Source: Geodermatophilus pulveris (GTDB lineage: Bacteria > Actinomycetota > Actinomycetes > Mycobacteriales > Geodermatophilaceae). From it: DNA of 64,000 bases. The DNA is taken from the NCBI RefSeq assembly GCF_900188375.1, contig NZ_FZOO01000007.1:1-64000 (forward strand), read 5' to 3'. Position 1 is the stretch's first letter; every line of letters begins with the position of its first letter. The notes below the pieces were generated by a model. The model did no database searches and was not told the DNA's origin. It was given only the letters and a program-made list of their open reading frames with translations. Positions 14,958 through 23,693 of the stretch are shown here, piece by piece. The position numbers and the translations under genes were made by a program.

Positions 14958-15358
14958 GCACGTTCGACTCGCTCGGCATCTCCGGGTCCGGGCTGCTGGT
15001 CCACCGCAGGTGGCTGGACGCCGTCTCGGACAACATCGCCAACATCAACAACGTCACCTCGACCGACGCCGACGCCTTCCAGGAGCGGCTGATCGTGGCG
15101 CAGGCCGTCGACTACGGCTCCGGCGAGGGCGGCGTCCGCGTGGCCAGGGCCGAGTACGGCAGCCCGGAGGGCCGGCTGGTGCACGAGCCGGACCACCCGC
15201 TGGCCGACGCCGACGGCTACGTCCGGTACCCCGACATCGACCTGGGTGACCAGATGACCCAGCTGATCATGGCCCAGCGCGGCTACCAGGCCAACCTGGC
15301 CGTGGTCGAGCGGGCCACCAGCGCGTACCAGGCCGCACTCCAGCTCGGGAAGGGCTGA
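14954..15358 (+). CDS. flgC: Flagellar basal-body rod protein FlgC, 134 aa
   Basis: The protein shows FDSLGISGSGLLVHRRWLDA and SDNIANINNVTSTDADAFQE at the N-terminus and GYVRYPDIDLGDQMTQLIMA, QRGYQANLAVVERATSAYQA at the C-terminus, the paired termini of rod proteins. FlgC packs on FlgB in the proximal rod. Length matches the family (130-150). ATG 14954 overlaps the end of the MIRU-like mini-ORF and has the Shine-Dalgarno GGAGGAGG. fliE follows after 2 bases. Confidence 0.94.
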   Translation: MSTFDSLGISGSGLLVHRRWLDAVSDNIANINNVTSTDADAFQERLIVAQAVDYGSGEGGVRVARAEYGSPEGRLVHEPDHPLADADGYVRYPDIDLGDQMTQLIMAQRGYQANLAVVERATSAYQAALQLGKG

Positions 15359-15360
15359 CC

Positions 15361-15693
15361 ATGACCTCGCCCATCGGCGGCATCTCGTTCCCGTCCGCGG
15401 TCACCGGGCTCGCCGGTGTCACCGGGGCGGCACCGGCCCCCGACGCCGCCGCCGCGACCACCGCGGCCGGCGACGGCGGCTTCGCCTCCGTCCTCGCCTC
15501 GTCCCTGGACCGGCTGCAGGCCACCCAGTCGACGACCGACGGCCTGGCCGTGCAGGCCGCCACCGGCGACCTGCGTGACGTGCACGACTACATGATCGCG
15601 GCGAACGAGGCCAAGCTCGCCACCGAGATGGTCGTGACGCTCAAGAACAAGGCCGTCGAGGCCTTCACCGAGGTCATGAGGATGCCGGTCTGA
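15361..15693 (+). CDS. fliE: Hook-basal body complex protein FliE, 110 aa
   Basis: The C-terminal half is typical FliE: FASVLASSLDRLQATQSTTD, the charged helix GDLRDVHDYMIAANEAKLAT and EMVVTLKNKAVEAFTEVMRM at the end. FliE joins the MS ring to the rod. The first 40 residues are a Gly/Ala-rich linker. Length agrees with the family (95-115). It starts 2 bases after flgC and overlaps fliF (TGATG). Confidence 0.93.
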   Translation: MTSPIGGISFPSAVTGLAGVTGAAPAPDAAAATTAAGDGGFASVLASSLDRLQATQSTTDGLAVQAATGDLRDVHDYMIAANEAKLATEMVVTLKNKAVEAFTEVMRMPV

Positions 15694-17288
15694 TGCCCAC
15701 CGCCCTCGCCGGGCCGCTGGAGCGCGTGCGGTCCACGCTGTCCACGATCAGCCCCGGCCAGAAGGTCGTCATCGGCCTGCTCACCGCGGGGCTGGTCCTG
15801 GGCGGGTTCGTCTTCCTCCGCTGGATCACCGCGCCCACCTACGCGCCGCTGTTCTCGAACCTCGCCTCGGCCGACGCCTCGGCGATCGTCGACGAGCTCA
15901 ACGCGACCGGCGTCGCCTACGAGCTGGCCGACGGCGGCGGCACGATCATGGTGCCGAACGAGCAGGTCTACGACCTGCGCCTGTCGATGAGCGGCAAGGG
16001 CCTGCCCGCCGGCGACGACACCGGCTACGCCCTGCTCGAGGAGCAGGGCATCACCACCAGCGAGTTCCAGCAGCAGAAGACCTACCAGCGGGCGCTGGAG
16101 GGCGAGCTCGCCGCGACGCTGGAGTCGCTGGAGGGCGTCCGGCAGGCCACCGTGCACCTGGCCCTGCCCGAGGAGGAGGTCTTCGCCTCCGACGAGGCCG
16201 AGCCCACCGCCTCGGTGCTGCTGGACCTGGCGGCGGGCACCTCGCTGGACAGCGGGCAGGTGCAGGCCGTCACCAACCTGGTCTCCTCCAGCATCGAGGG
16301 GATGGACGCCGAGCAGGTGACCGTCGCCGACTCCACCGGCGCGGTGCTCTCCGCACCCGGCCAGGGCGTCACGTCGGCCGCCGGCGACGCCCGCTCGCAG
16401 ATGGAGCAGGACTACGAGGGCCGGCTGGCGTCCAACGCCCAGGCGATCCTCGACCGCGTGTTCGGCCCCGGCCGCGCGCAGGTCTCCGTCCGCGCCGACC
16501 TGGACCTCGACCAGCGCAGCACCACCTCGCGGACGCACACCTACGAGGAGGGCACGCCGCCGATCTCGGAGAGCACCACCACCGAGGACTACGCCGGCAC
16601 CGGCGCCGCCGTCGGCGGGGTCCTCGGCCCGGAGAACCAGCCCGACGCGGGGGCCGGTGCCGGGGACTCCACGTACACCAAGGAGTCGACGACGGCGAAC
16701 AACGCCGTCGGCGAGACGCTGGAGACCGTCGAGGCCGCGCCGGGCGCGGTCAACCGGCTGACCGTCTCCGTGGTCATGGACGAGGCCGTGGCCGGCAACG
16801 CCAACCAGGCGCAGATCCAGGACCTCATCGGCAACGCCGTCGGCCTGGACGTCGCCCGCGGCGACGACATCACCGTGGCCGCGATGGCCTTCGACACCAC
16901 CGCCGCCGACCGCGCCGCCGAGGATCTCGCGGCGGCAGAGGAGGCCGAGCGGCAGGCGCAGCTGTGGTCGATGGTGCGCACCGGTGGCATCGCCCTCGGC
17001 ATCGCGCTGCTCGTGCTCGTCGTCTGGCTGCGCAACCGCCGCCGGTCCGACGACGAGGTCGAGGAGGACTACGAGGCGATGGAGCTCACCGACGACGTGA
17101 TGGCCGAGCTGGACCGCATCCGCGTCGCCAGCGCCCGGGCGGTGCCGGCGGTCGACGAGGCCGCCCTGGAGCTGGAGGCCGCCGAGCGGGCCCGGGTCCG
17201 CGGGGAGATCGCCACGATGGTCAGCGACAAGCCCGACGAGGTGGCCGCCATGCTGCGCGGCTGGCTCAACGAGAGTGGTGTGAAGTGA
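15693..17288 (+). CDS. fliF: Flagellar MS-ring protein FliF, 531 aa
   Basis: The first membrane span is at about 25-45 (VVIGLLTAGLVLGGFVFLRW) followed by the conserved ring-building motif (YAPLFSNLASADASAIVDEL). The central domain (about 110-260) contains the YscJ-like fold; a Gly/Thr-rich loop spans about 285-345. The second span is at about 430-450, and the cytoplasmic tail (about 505-531, IATMVSDKPDEVAAMLRGWLN) binds FliG. FliF polymerises in the membrane and is the base of the motor. It overlaps fliE by a base and fliG by 4 bases. Confidence 0.95.
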   Translation: MPTALAGPLERVRSTLSTISPGQKVVIGLLTAGLVLGGFVFLRWITAPTYAPLFSNLASADASAIVDELNATGVAYELADGGGTIMVPNEQVYDLRLSMSGKGLPAGDDTGYALLEEQGITTSEFQQQKTYQRALEGELAATLESLEGVRQATVHLALPEEEVFASDEAEPTASVLLDLAAGTSLDSGQVQAVTNLVSSSIEGMDAEQVTVADSTGAVLSAPGQGVTSAAGDARSQMEQDYEGRLASNAQAILDRVFGPGRAQVSVRADLDLDQRSTTSRTHTYEEGTPPISESTTTEDYAGTGAAVGGVLGPENQPDAGAGAGDSTYTKESTTANNAVGETLETVEAAPGAVNRLTVSVVMDEAVAGNANQAQIQDLIGNAVGLDVARGDDITVAAMAFDTTAADRAAEDLAAAEEAERQAQLWSMVRTGGIALGIALLVLVVWLRNRRRSDDEVEEDYEAMELTDDVMAELDRIRVASARAVPAVDEAALELEAAERARVRGEIATMVSDKPDEVAAMLRGWLNESGVK

Positions 17289-18373
17289 CACTGGCATCCG
17301 TCGAGCAGATGGTCGGCGCGGCGCCGTCGCCCGCCGCACCGACCGCCGTCCTCCCGGTGGTCCGCCAGGGACAGCAGATGCCCGGCCTGCGCAAGGCCGC
17401 GGTCTTCATCGCCCAGCTGTCCAAGGAGGAGGCCGGCGCGCTGCTGTCGAAGATGCGCCCGCGCGAGGTCGAGGCGGTGACCCGCGAGCTGATGAAGCTC
17501 GGGACGGTCGAGTCCGACGACGTCGACGGCGTCCTCGAGGAGTTCCACCACCTCATGACCGCGCAGCGGTTCGTGGGCCGCGGCGGCGTGGAGTTCGCCC
17601 GCGAGATCCTGGCGGCCGGCCTCGGCGAGGACAAGGCCGACGGCATCCTGTCCCGGCTCAACGTCGTCTACACCGAGGTGCCCTTCGCCTCGCTGCGCAA
17701 CGCCGACGTCCGCCAGCTGGTGACCTTCCTCAAGGAGGAGCACCCCCAGGTGATCGCCCTGGTGCTGGCGCACCTGACCGCCGCGCAGTCCGCCGAGGTG
17801 CTCTCCGGCTTCGCCCCCGAGCAGCAGGCCGCCGTCGCGCACCGCATCGCGACCATGGACCGCACCTCCCCGGAGATGGTCCGACTGGTCGAGGAGGAGC
17901 TCGGCCGGCGGATGGGCTCGCTGCTGGCGCACCAGGACATGAGCACCGTCGGCGGCGTGGAGACCCTCGTCGAGATCATCAACCGCTCCCCGCGGCCGAC
18001 CGAGCGCTCCATCCTCGAGTGGCTGGACACCACCGACCCGGAGCTGGCCGACCAGGTGCGCGCCCAGATGTTCGTCTTCGAGGACATCGTCACGATCGAC
18101 GACCGGTCGCTGCAGCTGGTGCTGCGGGAGGTGGAGGCCAACGACCTGGCGACGGCGCTCAAGGGGGTGCGCCCCGACGTCCGCGACAAGGTCGTCCGGA
18201 ACCTGTCCGAGCGTGCCGCGGAGAACCTCGCCGAGGAGATCGAGCTGCTCGGCCCGGTCCGCAGCCGGACGGTCGAGGAGGCCCAGGCCAAGGTCGTCGG
18301 CGTCATCCGCACGCTCGAGGAGCAGGGCGTGCTGACCATCTCGCGGGGCGGTGAGGACGATTTCGTCGCCTGA
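17285..18373 (+). CDS. fliG: Flagellar motor switch protein FliG, 362 aa
   Basis: It begins at GTG 17285, which overlaps the fliF stop (GTGAAGTGA region), then GLRKAAVFIAQLSKEEAGAL, the FliG N-domain. The middle has the EHPQ motif, VTFLKEEHPQVIALVLAHL. The C-domain (about 230-340) has the charged torque helix FVFEDIVTIDDRSLQLVLRE with conserved acidic and basic residues, then VRDKVVRNLSERAAENLAEE. FliG couples the MotAB stator to rotation. A coding frame open upstream of 17285 lies inside fliF and is ignored. About 35 extra N-terminal residues are Ala/Pro-rich. Confidence 0.95.
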   Translation: MTLASVEQMVGAAPSPAAPTAVLPVVRQGQQMPGLRKAAVFIAQLSKEEAGALLSKMRPREVEAVTRELMKLGTVESDDVDGVLEEFHHLMTAQRFVGRGGVEFAREILAAGLGEDKADGILSRLNVVYTEVPFASLRNADVRQLVTFLKEEHPQVIALVLAHLTAAQSAEVLSGFAPEQQAAVAHRIATMDRTSPEMVRLVEEELGRRMGSLLAHQDMSTVGGVETLVEIINRSPRPTERSILEWLDTTDPELADQVRAQMFVFEDIVTIDDRSLQLVLREVEANDLATALKGVRPDVRDKVVRNLSERAAENLAEEIELLGPVRSRTVEEAQAKVVGVIRTLEEQGVLTISRGGEDDFVA

Positions 18374-19145
18374 GCGAGGACCCCTGGAGGGGCCCCCCGC
18401 CCCCCGGGCGCCGCGGGAGTCCGCGCTGCTGCGCGGCGGCACGGCGCAGGCCGCGCCGCGCGCGGCGTACACCCGCACGGTCCCGGTGCCGCCCCAGGCG
18501 ACCGGCGAGCGGCGGACGACGGTGCGCCGCGCGGCCGACGCCCCGGTGCCCGGCGGCCGGCACGCCGTCCGGCTCGGCGACGTCTACGCCGAGGAGCTGG
18601 CCCGGCTGCGCGAGCACGCCCGCCAGGAGGGCTACGCCGCCGGCCACGCCGAGGGGGTGCTCGCCGCCGAGCCCGTGGTCGCGGAGGCCGAGCGGGCCGC
18701 GCAGGCCCGGCTCGCCGAGGTGCAGGCCCGCTGGGAGCGTCGGATGGTCTCGGCCACCGCCGCCCTCGGCGCCGCGGTGGCCCGGCTGGAGGCCGCCGCC
18801 GTGCCGGTCGCCGAGGACGTCCGGGACTCCGTCATCAGCGTCGTGCTGACCCTCGTCGAGGACCTGCTCTGCCGCGAACTCGCGCTCGCCGACGACCCGG
18901 TCATGGACGCCGTCCGCCGGGCGCTGACGCTGTGCCCGGCCGACGAGCCCACCGTCGTCCGGCTGCACCCCGACGACCTCGCCGAGCTGCCGGCCGAGGC
19001 GCTGGCCGAGCTGCCCGCCACGGTGCGGGTCGTCGGCGACCGCGCCGTCGAGCGCGCCGGCGCCGTCGCCGAGACCGGCCCCACCCGGGTCGACGCGCAG
19101 CTCGGCGCGGCGCTGGAGCGGGTCCGGGCGGTGCTCGCACCGTGA
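18351..19145 (+). CDS. fliH: Flagellar assembly protein FliH, 264 aa
   Basis: FliH is the stalk that regulates the FliI ATPase. The N-terminal 80 residues are disordered and basic. A glycine-repeat helix is at about 80-110 (LARLREHARQEGYAAGHAEG), typical of FliH. The C-terminal half (about 130-240) carries the YscL-like helices and VRLHPDDLAELPAEALAELP. GTG 18351 overlaps the end of fliG by 23 bases. It is followed by fliI with a 4-base overlap. The sequence is divergent but place and layout make the call firm. Confidence 0.85.
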   Translation: MRTISSPERGPLEGPPAPRAPRESALLRGGTAQAAPRAAYTRTVPVPPQATGERRTTVRRAADAPVPGGRHAVRLGDVYAEELARLREHARQEGYAAGHAEGVLAAEPVVAEAERAAQARLAEVQARWERRMVSATAALGAAVARLEAAAVPVAEDVRDSVISVVLTLVEDLLCRELALADDPVMDAVRRALTLCPADEPTVVRLHPDDLAELPAEALAELPATVRVVGDRAVERAGAVAETGPTRVDAQLGAALERVRAVLAP

Positions 19146-20449
19146 GCGCCGGCCTGCTCGACCGCGCCCGCGCGGCGGCCCGCCCCCAGCTCACCGGCTC
19201 GGTGGTCGGCGCGATGGGCCTGACCCTCACGGTCGAGGGCGTCGCGGCCGCAGTCGGCGACCTCGTCGAGATCGACCCGGCACCGGACGGCGGCCTGCTC
19301 GCCGAGGTGGTCGCCGTCGCCCGTGAGCGGCTGACCTGCATGCCGCTCGGCGAGCTGTCCGGCGTGCAGGCCGGTGCACGGGTGCGTGCCACCGGCATGC
19401 CGCTGCAGGTGCCGGTCGGCGAGGCGCTGCTCGGCCGGGTGCTCGACGGCCTGGGCCGGCCGGTGGACGGCGGCCCGCCGCTGGACGCCTCCGTGGAGTT
19501 CGTCGACCTGGCCAGCGAGACACCGCACGCCCTCACCCGCACCCGCGTCGAGGAGCCGCTGACCTCCGGCGTCCGGGTGCTGGACACCATGGTCCCGCTG
19601 GGCAGGGGCCAGCGGCTGGGCATCTTCGCCGGCTCCGGCGTCGGCAAGTCCACGCTGCTGGCGCAGATCACCCGCGGCACCGACGCCGACGTCCGCGTCA
19701 TCGGGCTGATCGGCGAGCGTGGCCGCGAGGTGCGCGAGTTCCTCGAGGAGAACCTCGGCGCCGAGGGCATGGCGCGCACCGTCGTCGTCGTCGCCACCTC
19801 CGACGAGCCGCCGCTGGTGCGCCTCAAGGCCGCCTTCGTCGCCACCCGCATCGCCGAGGGCTTCCGCGACCAGGGCCGCGACGTGCTGCTGATGATGGAC
19901 TCGATCACCCGCACCGCCATGGCCCAGCGCGAGGTCGGCCTGTCCGCCGGGGAGCCGCCGGCCACCCGCGGCTACCCGCCGAGCGTCTTCGCGATGATGC
20001 CCCGGCTGCTGGAGAAGGCCGGGACGGCGGCCGTCGGCTCGATCACCGGCCTCTACACCGTGCTGGTGGACGGCGACGACCACAACGAGCCGATCGCCGA
20101 CACCGCCCGTTCCATCCTCGACGGGCACGTGGTGCTCACCCGCGCGCTGGCCACCCAGGGGCACTTCCCGGCCATCGACGTGCTGGAGTCGATCTCCCGG
20201 GTGGCCACCGCGGTCGTCGCGCCGCCGCAGATGGCCGACGCCCGTGAGGTGCGCCGGCTCCTGGGCGCGCTGCGCGACGTCAAGGAGCTCATCGAGATCG
20301 GCGCCTACTCCGCCGGCACGGACGCCCTCGTCGACCGCGCCCGGGCGCTGGCCCCGCAGATCGAGGCGTTCCTGCAGCAGCCGACCGGGGAGCTGACCCC
20401 CGCCGCTGAGTCGTGGGCGTGGCTCAACCGCATCGTGCGGTCGGCGTGA
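19142..20449 (+). CDS. fliI: Flagellum-specific ATPase FliI, 435 aa
   Basis: Walker A is GSGVGKS (164-170), and the FliI/F1-beta-like motif LIGERGREVREFLEE follows at about 190. LMMDSITRTAMAQREVGLSA (about 245-265) is the Walker B and catalytic region, and PPSVFAMMPRLLEKAG is conserved. FliI hydrolyses ATP to load substrates onto the type III export gate. Length is that of the family (about 430-440). GTG 19142 overlaps the fliH stop, and its own stop overlaps the fliJ start. Confidence 0.96.
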   Translation: MSAGLLDRARAAARPQLTGSVVGAMGLTLTVEGVAAAVGDLVEIDPAPDGGLLAEVVAVARERLTCMPLGELSGVQAGARVRATGMPLQVPVGEALLGRVLDGLGRPVDGGPPLDASVEFVDLASETPHALTRTRVEEPLTSGVRVLDTMVPLGRGQRLGIFAGSGVGKSTLLAQITRGTDADVRVIGLIGERGREVREFLEENLGAEGMARTVVVVATSDEPPLVRLKAAFVATRIAEGFRDQGRDVLLMMDSITRTAMAQREVGLSAGEPPATRGYPPSVFAMMPRLLEKAGTAAVGSITGLYTVLVDGDDHNEPIADTARSILDGHVVLTRALATQGHFPAIDVLESISRVATAVVAPPQMADAREVRRLLGALRDVKELIEIGAYSAGTDALVDRARALAPQIEAFLQQPTGELTPAAESWAWLNRIVRSA

Positions 20450-20901
20450 AGCGGGCCGCCTTCCGGCTGCAGTCGGTCCTGGAGGTCCGCCGCACCGAGG
20501 AGCGCGCGGCCGCGCTGGCCGCCGCCGACGCCGCCCGCGCCGCCGCCGAGGCCGACCGCCGCGCCACCGAGGCGGAGGCCGCCGCGTCCTCGGCCCTGCC
20601 CTCCGGCCCGCTCGACCCCGGTGCCTTCCGCGCGCGGATGGCACTGGGGCGGCTGGCCGCCGAGGACGCCGTCGCGGCCCGGTCGCTCGCGACCGCGTCG
20701 GCCGAGCAGGCCGACCTGGTGCGCGCCGCCTGGACCGCGGCCGCCCAGCGGGCCAAGGGGCTGGAGCGGCTGCGCGAACGTCACCTGCAGGCGGTGCGAC
20801 TGGCCGAGCAGACTGCCGAGGAGAGGACCGTGGACGACCTCGTGACCGCCCGCTCCGGCCGCCGCGCCCGCACCGACGGGGAGGCGGCGTGGAGGGACTG
20901 A
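20446..20901 (+). CDS. fliJ: Flagellar export protein FliJ, 151 aa
   Basis: GTG 20446 overlaps the fliI stop. The chain is one long coiled coil: FRLQSVLEVRRTEERAAALA, then RARMALGRLAAEDAVAARSL, which is the FliJ pattern. FliJ is the central stalk of the export ATPase. Length is usual (about 145-150). The C-terminus is basic. It is followed by a muramidase fusion with a 13-base overlap. Confidence 0.87.
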   Translation: MKRAAFRLQSVLEVRRTEERAAALAAADAARAAAEADRRATEAEAAASSALPSGPLDPGAFRARMALGRLAAEDAVAARSLATASAEQADLVRAAWTAAAQRAKGLERLRERHLQAVRLAEQTAEERTVDDLVTARSGRRARTDGEAAWRD

Positions 20902-21842
20902 CCGCGGTGCAGTCCCGGATCAGCGAGATCCAGGCCCGCTTCCTCACCGCGCCCCGCCCGGCCGCCGCCGGCTGGACCGCGGCCGCCGCCGCCGCCGGCC
21001 TCACCGGCACCGGCGCGACGCCCGCGGCCGGCGCCGGGGCGGCGGGCAGCGCGTCCGAGGGCGCCGTCGTCGCCGAGGCGCGCCGGTACCTCGGCGTCCC
21101 CTACCTGTGGGGCGGCACCGACCCGGCCAAGGGGCTGGACTGCTCGGGGTTCACCCAGCTGGTCTACGGCAACCTCGGCGTCGACCTGCCGCGCACCTCC
21201 TCCCAGCAGGCCACGGCCGGCCGGCCGGTGGCGGGCCTGGCCGACGCCCGCCCGGGCGACCTGGTCTTCTTCGACCACTCCTCCGGCCGCCCCGGCATCG
21301 ACCACGTCGGCATCTACGTCGGTGACGGCAAGATGATCGCCGCCCCGCAGGCCGGTGAGGTCGTCGAGGTCCAGGACGTCGGGAGGCCCTCGGTCATCCG
21401 GCGGGTGCTGCCCGCGGAGCCGGCGGCCGCCGCGGCGGCGCCCGCCCCGGCCGCGTCGCTGTCCGGCGTCCCGTACGCCGACCTGTTCACCCGCGCCGCC
21501 GCCCGGCACGGCGTCGACCCCGCGCTGCTGGCCGCCGTCGCGCAGCAGGAGTCCGGCTTCGACGCCTCCGCGGTCTCCCCCGCCGGCGCCCAGGGCCTCA
21601 TGCAGTTCATGCCCGCCACCGCCCGCGGCCTGGGCGTCGACCCGTTCGACCCGGCCTCGGCCGTCGACGGCGCGGCCCGCTACCTGGCCGACCTGACCGA
21701 GCAGTTCGGCTCCACCGAGCTCGGCCTGGCGGCCTACAACGCCGGGCCGGGCACCGTCCGCCGCCACGGCGGCATCCCGCCCTACGCCGAGACCCAGGCC
21801 TACGTCCGCGGCGTGCTGAGCAAGGCAGAGGCCCTCCGATGA
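20889..21842 (+). CDS. NlpC/P60 endopeptidase plus SLT lytic transglycosylase fusion, 317 aa, in the flagellar operon
   Basis: Residues 60-175 are an NlpC/P60 domain, with catalytic Cys85 in LDCSGF and His139 in IDHVGIYVG. Residues 200-317 are a lytic transglycosylase of the SLT type, with catalytic Glu221 in AQQESGFD and the motifs GAQGLMQFMPATARGLGV and AAYNAGPGTVRRHGG. So it can cut both stem peptides and glycan strands. There is no Sec signal or membrane span; residues 1-55 start EGLTAVQSRISEIQARF, rather like rod-type substrates. It lies between fliJ and fliK, so it may be secreted by the flagellar gate and open the wall for the rod, the job of FlgJ elsewhere (inference). Confidence 0.88.
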   Translation: MEGLTAVQSRISEIQARFLTAPRPAAAGWTAAAAAAGLTGTGATPAAGAGAAGSASEGAVVAEARRYLGVPYLWGGTDPAKGLDCSGFTQLVYGNLGVDLPRTSSQQATAGRPVAGLADARPGDLVFFDHSSGRPGIDHVGIYVGDGKMIAAPQAGEVVEVQDVGRPSVIRRVLPAEPAAAAAAPAPAASLSGVPYADLFTRAAARHGVDPALLAAVAQQESGFDASAVSPAGAQGLMQFMPATARGLGVDPFDPASAVDGAARYLADLTEQFGSTELGLAAYNAGPGTVRRHGGIPPYAETQAYVRGVLSKAEALR

Positions 21843-23140
21843 CCGCTCCCCTGGCACCGGCCGCGCCGGCGCCCGCCCCGGCCCTGTCCTCGCCCACCCA
21901 CCCCGCGGCCACGGACTCCCCCGGCGGCGGCGAGCGCTTCGCCAGCGCCCTCGACGACGCCGTCGCCGGTCAGCAGGGTGCCCCCCGCGACGGCGAGCGC
22001 CCCGCCGACGGCGAGGACGCCGCGGCCGGGCCGACCGCCGAGGCCGTGCCCGCCGTCGCCGCACCCCCGGCCGTCCCCGGCGTCTCGCCGGCGGGCATGC
22101 CGCCGGCCCTGTGGGCGCTGCTCACCGGACTCGGGCCGGGCGCGGCCCCCGCCGCCGTGGTCCCGCCCGCCACCGGCGCGGTCCCGCCGTCCGTCCCGGC
22201 CGGTGCCCCCGCCGCCGTCCCCGCCGGCCCCGTCCCTGCCGGCCCCGTCCCGGCCGCGGTGCCGGCCGGCCTCCCCGTGACGGCCGCGGTCCCCGGCGCC
22301 CTCCCCGCCGGCGACGCGGCCACCGCCGTACCCGTGGCCACACCGGCGGCCGCGTCGACCGCGGCCACGCCGCCGGCCGCGCCGGTCCGCCCGGCCGGTG
22401 TCCCCGGCCCCGCCACCGCTGCGGCCGCCGGGCTGACCGTGGTGGTCGCCGGCCCGCAGGCCCCGGCCACCGCGGCCGCCGACGCCGCCCCGGCTGCGGG
22501 CGCACCGGCGCTGCCCCCCGCGGCCGCACCGGCACCCGGCGAGGGCACGGCCGCCGACACCGGCGCCGCCCCCGACCGGGAGCCCCCGGTGCCGGCCACC
22601 CCTGCGACCACCCCTGCGACCACCCCGGCCGCCGGGCCCGCCGCCCCGGCGGCGCCCGCGACGCCGGTGGCCGCCGCGGCGGCCGCGGCCGCTCCGGCCC
22701 CCCCGGTCTCCGGCCAGGTCGCCCAGCAGGTCGCCGTCCTGCGCACCGCCCCGGACGGCACGCACACGATGACCGTGGTGCTCACCCCGGAGACCCTCGG
22801 GCCGGTCGAGGTGCAGGTGACCCTGACCCAGGGCGCGGTCGACCTCAGCCTGCGCAGCGCCACCGAGGCCGGCCGGGCCGCGCTGACCGAGGCGCTGCCC
22901 GACCTGCGCCGCGACCTGGCCGGCGCCGGGCTGACCTGCACCAGCGCCTCGGTCGACCGCGAGACCGGCGGGTCCTGGTCCGCCGGCCAGCAGCAGCACG
23001 CGGCCGGCGACCGCCCCGGCCAGCACGGGCAGCCCGACGGCCGCGGCCGGCCGTGGCTGCGCGGCGGCGACGCCGACCCGGCCCGCACCACCCCGACCAG
23101 CACCGCCACCCCGTCGTCCGGCCTCGACGTCCGAGTCTGA
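21839..23140 (+). CDS. fliK: Flagellar hook-length control protein FliK, 433 aa
   Basis: Residues 1-300 are a long Ala/Pro/Val-rich low-complexity region, as in other FliK proteins, where it acts as a ruler. The conserved C-terminal Flg_hook domain is at about 305-385 (DGTHTMTVVLTPETLGPVEV, then QVTLTQGAVDLSLRSATEAG). FliK ends hook growth and switches the gate to late substrates. ATG 21839 overlaps the stop of the muramidase gene. Because most of the chain is low complexity, length alone should not be over-read; the C-terminal domain is the firm evidence. Confidence 0.87.
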   Translation: MTAPLAPAAPAPAPALSSPTHPAATDSPGGGERFASALDDAVAGQQGAPRDGERPADGEDAAAGPTAEAVPAVAAPPAVPGVSPAGMPPALWALLTGLGPGAAPAAVVPPATGAVPPSVPAGAPAAVPAGPVPAGPVPAAVPAGLPVTAAVPGALPAGDAATAVPVATPAAASTAATPPAAPVRPAGVPGPATAAAAGLTVVVAGPQAPATAAADAAPAAGAPALPPAAAPAPGEGTAADTGAAPDREPPVPATPATTPATTPAAGPAAPAAPATPVAAAAAAAAPAPPVSGQVAQQVAVLRTAPDGTHTMTVVLTPETLGPVEVQVTLTQGAVDLSLRSATEAGRAALTEALPDLRRDLAGAGLTCTSASVDRETGGSWSAGQQQHAAGDRPGQHGQPDGRGRPWLRGGDADPARTTPTSTATPSSGLDVRV

Positions 23141-23170
23141 GACGTCCGGGTCCGAGAGGAGGAACGCCCG

Positions 23171-23593
23171 ATGCCCGATGCCGTCAGCGCCGTGGGGGGT
23201 ACCGCCACCCCACCGGCCACCAGCACGGTCACCCGCAGCGACCAGATGGGCAAGGACGTGTTCCTCCAGCTGCTGGTCGCCCAGATGCGCTACCAGGACC
23301 CGAACAGCCCGACCAGCACCACCGAGTTCATGTCGCAGACCGCGACGTTCACCCAGGTGGAGAAGCTGGAGCAGATCGCCGCGCAGAACGCCTCCATGGT
23401 GGCCCTGCAGCGCTCGCTCGGCGCCGGCGCCCTCGTCGGCCGGACCGTCAGCTACACCGGCGACGACGGCGCGCCGGTCACCGGGACCGTCGGCTCGGTG
23501 AAGATCACCGGCGAGGAGCCCAGCGCCGTCGTGGACGGCGTGGACGTGCCGATCGGCCGGCTCACCGAGGTCTCGCTGCCCGCCTCGCGCTGA
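23171..23593 (+). CDS. flgD: Hook assembly scaffold FlgD, 140 aa
   Basis: The family core is present: QMGKDVFLQLLVAQMRYQDP, then TEFMSQTATFTQVEKLEQIA and the C-terminal GALVGRTVSYTGDDGAPVTG. FlgD caps the growing hook. Length is short (family 130-250) because the tudor-like and Ig-like C-terminal domains are reduced. It follows a good Shine-Dalgarno (AGAGGAGG) 30 bases after fliK and is followed by a hairpin and flgE. Confidence 0.93.
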   Translation: MPDAVSAVGGTATPPATSTVTRSDQMGKDVFLQLLVAQMRYQDPNSPTSTTEFMSQTATFTQVEKLEQIAAQNASMVALQRSLGAGALVGRTVSYTGDDGAPVTGTVGSVKITGEEPSAVVDGVDVPIGRLTEVSLPASR

Positions 23594-23602
23594 AGAAGGA
23601 CC

Positions 23603-23647
23603 CCCTCGCCCCCCGCCGTTCGCACACTCACGGCGGGGCCCTGCGAG
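23603..23647 (+). terminator. Hairpin between flgD and flgE
   Basis: CCCCGCCGT (23611-23619) pairs with ACGGCGGGG (23630-23638); outer bases CCTCGC and GCGAGG extend the stem past a bulge. It may dampen transcription into flgE or stabilise the 3' end of flgD mRNA. Confidence 0.55.
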
Positions 23648-23693
23648 GAGGCCACCCCACCCACCCCGCACCCGATCCCGAGGAGCCCTCCCC

